Shown here: positions 62,346-64,000 of the stretch, in pieces
Position numbering within the stretch: the stretch's first letter is position 1
Layout: each line of letters opens with the position of its first letter
DNA from: Bradyrhizobium glycinis
Lineage (GTDB): Bacteria > Pseudomonadota > Alphaproteobacteria > Rhizobiales > Xanthobacteraceae
Reading direction: 5' to 3'
Assembly (NCBI RefSeq): GCF_016031655.1
Contig: NZ_JACCHQ010000008.1
Coordinates: forward strand, 248,001-312,000
Length of the DNA: 64,000 nucleotides
Notes under the pieces: generated by a model
Databases searched by the model: none
What the model saw: only the letters and a program-made list of their open reading frames with translations
Told to the model about the DNA's origin: nothing
Program-made: the position numbers and the translations under genes

Positions 62346-63374
62346 ATGAAACAGATCATCGATCAGCACCGCCGCCAGTTTCTCGGCATTGCCACGGGAG
62401 CCGCCGCCGCCGGTATCGGCATGATCGCGTTCGCGCGGGCCGAGACGGAACCACAGCGAACCTCCGCATCGAATGCGTCCTTCGGCGCGATCAAGCAGAT
62501 CGATGCTGGCGTTCTCAACGTCGGCTATGCGGAGGCGGGTCCCTCGAACGGTCCGGTGGCGATCCTGCTGCACGGCTGGCCCTACGACATTCACGCCTTC
62601 ATCGACGTCGCGCCGCTGCTGGCCAAGGCCGGCTATCGCGTCATCATCCCATATTTGCGTGGCTACGGCACGACGCACTTCCTCTCCAGTGAAACGCCGC
62701 GCAACGGCGAGCCTGTGGCCATGGCTGCGGACATCATCGCGCTGATGGACAAGCTCGAGATCAAGAAGGCCGTCGTCGCCGGCTTCGACTGGGGTGCACG
62801 CACCGCCGACATCATCGCCGCGTTGTGGCCGGACCGTTGTCGCGCGTTGGTATCGGTCAGCGGCTATCTGATCTCCAGCCAGGCCGCCGGCAACGCGCCG
62901 TTGCCGCCGCAGGCGGAGCTGCAATGGTGGTACCAGTTCTACTTCGCGACCGAGCGCGGCCGCGCCGGATACGAGAAGTACACGCACGATTTCGCCAAGC
63001 TGATCTGGAAGCTGGCCTCGCCGCAGTGGAAGTTCGACGACGCCACCTTCAACAGGAGCGCGGCGGCGCTCGACAACAGGGATCATGTCGCGATCACGAT
63101 CCACAATTACCGCTGGCGGCTCGGGCTCGCCCAGGGCGAGGCAAAATACGAGCATCTCGAAAAGAAGCTGGCCGCAGCTCCGCAGATCGAGGTGCCGACG
63201 ATCACGATGGAGGGCGACGCCAACGGCGCCCCCCATTCCGAGCCAAGCGCCTATGCCATGAAGTTCTCAGGCCGATACGAGTTTCGCCTGATCACCGGCG
63301 GCATCGGCCACAACCTGCCGCAGGAAGCGCCACAAGCCTTTGCCAAGGCCGTGATCGACGCCGATGGCGCCTAG
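62346..63374 (+). CDS. Tat-exported alpha/beta hydrolase, epoxide hydrolase-like
   Basis: This 342-residue protein has a twin-arginine leader (HRRQFLGIATGAAAAGIGMI, ending near FARAE). The fold is alpha/beta hydrolase: oxyanion motif HGWPYDIHAF, nucleophile elbow VVAGFDWGARTADI with Asp in place of Ser, and the catalytic His in GGIGHNLPQEAP. An Asp nucleophile in GFDWG is typical of epoxide hydrolases and haloalkane dehalogenases. The location is expected to be periplasmic, as most such enzymes are cytoplasmic. It follows ohr by 35 bases and precedes the P460 gene by 52. The substrate is unknown. Confidence 0.88.
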   Translation: MKQIIDQHRRQFLGIATGAAAAGIGMIAFARAETEPQRTSASNASFGAIKQIDAGVLNVGYAEAGPSNGPVAILLHGWPYDIHAFIDVAPLLAKAGYRVIIPYLRGYGTTHFLSSETPRNGEPVAMAADIIALMDKLEIKKAVVAGFDWGARTADIIAALWPDRCRALVSVSGYLISSQAAGNAPLPPQAELQWWYQFYFATERGRAGYEKYTHDFAKLIWKLASPQWKFDDATFNRSAAALDNRDHVAITIHNYRWRLGLAQGEAKYEHLEKKLAAAPQIEVPTITMEGDANGAPHSEPSAYAMKFSGRYEFRLITGGIGHNLPQEAPQAFAKAVIDADGA

Positions 63375-63426
63375 GCGTTCGTCGACACCTCCGTCCAGCC
63401 TCATTGATCGAGCCTGATGAAACATC

Positions 63427-63990
63427 ATGACGACAGCCGAACCTGAAAAGAGGAAATCTCTCTCCACCACGATGGTCGTGCTGACGGTGGTCCTCCTCGT
63501 CGTGCTCCTGACCTGCATGCCCTACCTCGTCACGATCGCCTTCGCGGAAGGGCCTGCGGAACAGAGCGCGGCGGACGCTTCGCCGATCTTCGGCATCACA
63601 ATTCCAGCCGGCTACAAGCGGTGGGAGCTGATCGCGCCGGCCGAAGAGGCCGCGCCACTCGACGAGCTGCGCGCTGTTCTCGGCAACCAGACTGCAATCG
63701 ACGCCTATCAGGCCGGAAAACTGCCGTTCCCGGACGGCACCATTCTGGTCAAGCGCGCCTGGAAGCGGAAACAATCGCCCGAATTTGCGTCAGCGACGAT
63801 TCCCGGCGCCGCGACTACGGTCCAGGTGATGGTGAAGGATTCCAAGAAATACGCCGCCACCGGCGGCTGGGGTTTTGGCCGCTTCATCAACGGCAAGCCG
63901 GTGGACGAGGCGCAGCATCGCACCTGCTTCGCCTGCCACGACGCGCGCGCCAAGAGCCGCGATTACGTCTTCACGCGGCTTGCGCCCTGA
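63427..63990 (+). CDS. Membrane-anchored cytochrome P460 family protein
   Basis: This 187-residue protein has an N-terminal hydrophobic segment (MVVLTVVLLVVLLTCMPYLV) and a periplasmic domain. The heme c motif CFACHDARAKSRDYVFTR near the C-terminus is the P460 signature. GYKRWELIAPAEEA near residue 59 and FPDGTILVKRAWKRK fit the family; a Lys cross-link to heme is known in true P460, and several Lys are present. Characterised relatives oxidise hydroxylamine or NO. It ends near the window edge. Its partner genes suggest a stress or detoxification role. Confidence 0.9.
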   Translation: MTTAEPEKRKSLSTTMVVLTVVLLVVLLTCMPYLVTIAFAEGPAEQSAADASPIFGITIPAGYKRWELIAPAEEAAPLDELRAVLGNQTAIDAYQAGKLPFPDGTILVKRAWKRKQSPEFASATIPGAATTVQVMVKDSKKYAATGGWGFGRFINGKPVDEAQHRTCFACHDARAKSRDYVFTRLAP

Positions 63991-64000
63991 GCGGACCTGG

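Overview
The window is GC-rich DNA with the gene content of an alphaproteobacterium of the order Hyphomicrobiales, most likely Bradyrhizobium or a close relative (Nitrobacteraceae). This is inferred from family content: a coxB-coxA-ctaB-coxF-ctaG-coxC-DUF983-SURF1 cluster, a split b/b' ATP synthase F0 operon, a class I lysyl-tRNA synthetase, a plant-type glutamate-cysteine ligase, an IalB-family protein and many dispersed palindromic repeats typical of that group. No search could be run, so the genus is not proven. It reads as ordinary chromosome. I saw no tRNA, rRNA, CRISPR array, insertion sequence, integrase or prophage.

Layout. 1-4330: a ribose-type sugar ABC importer (ATPase cut by the window edge, permease, binding protein) followed by an aldo/keto reductase and an amidohydrolase, which together suggest uptake and lactone-route oxidation of a 6-deoxy or related aldose such as L-fucose. 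4584-6855 (minus): a solitary branched-chain-type binding protein and a TPR-methyltransferase. 6989-12353: a ligase-associated exonuclease and ATP-dependent DNA ligase pair, a small membrane protein, an MBL hydrolase and a MATE exporter. 12505-17749: pyrD with a DUF952 gene, an S24-type repressor lacking its protease residues, an exported alpha-carbonic anhydrase, an ABM-domain protein, an AraC regulator and a cupin protein. 17761-23216 (minus): lysyl-tRNA synthetase and a 1137-residue PodJ-like coiled-coil/Sel1 protein.

23587-30085: a PadR regulator divergent from a SnoaL-like protein and a three-gene beta-oxidation set (acyl-CoA dehydrogenase, thiolase, FadB-type bifunctional enzyme) that ends at a strong terminator. 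31360-33324: a MarR regulator and glutamate-cysteine ligase. 33441-37494: a PAN-domain protein, a nucleotidyltransferase-like gene, lepB, tldD and an IalB protein. 37953-44670: the aa3-type cytochrome c oxidase genes with heme O synthase and copper assembly factors. 44840-47278: a SnoaL-like protein and a divergent NarX/NarL-type kinase and regulator. 47829-51908: threonine synthase, an M16 peptidase, a GNAT acetyltransferase and an exported protein. 52107-54745 (minus): the ATP synthase F0 operon.

55106-63990: an exported coiled-coil protein, a YjbQ-family protein, an MFS carrier with a large periplasmic insert, a NarL-type regulator, and a 943-residue winged-helix/ATPase regulator divergent from ohr, a Tat-exported epoxide-hydrolase-like enzyme and a cytochrome P460. 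This last cluster is the best candidate here for a little-described regulated system. Its promoter region carries a heptamer direct repeat.

At least four families of short dispersed palindromic repeats lie between genes. Start sites were moved downstream of the longest possible reading frame wherever a Shine-Dalgarno sequence, signal peptide or family N-terminus argued for it.
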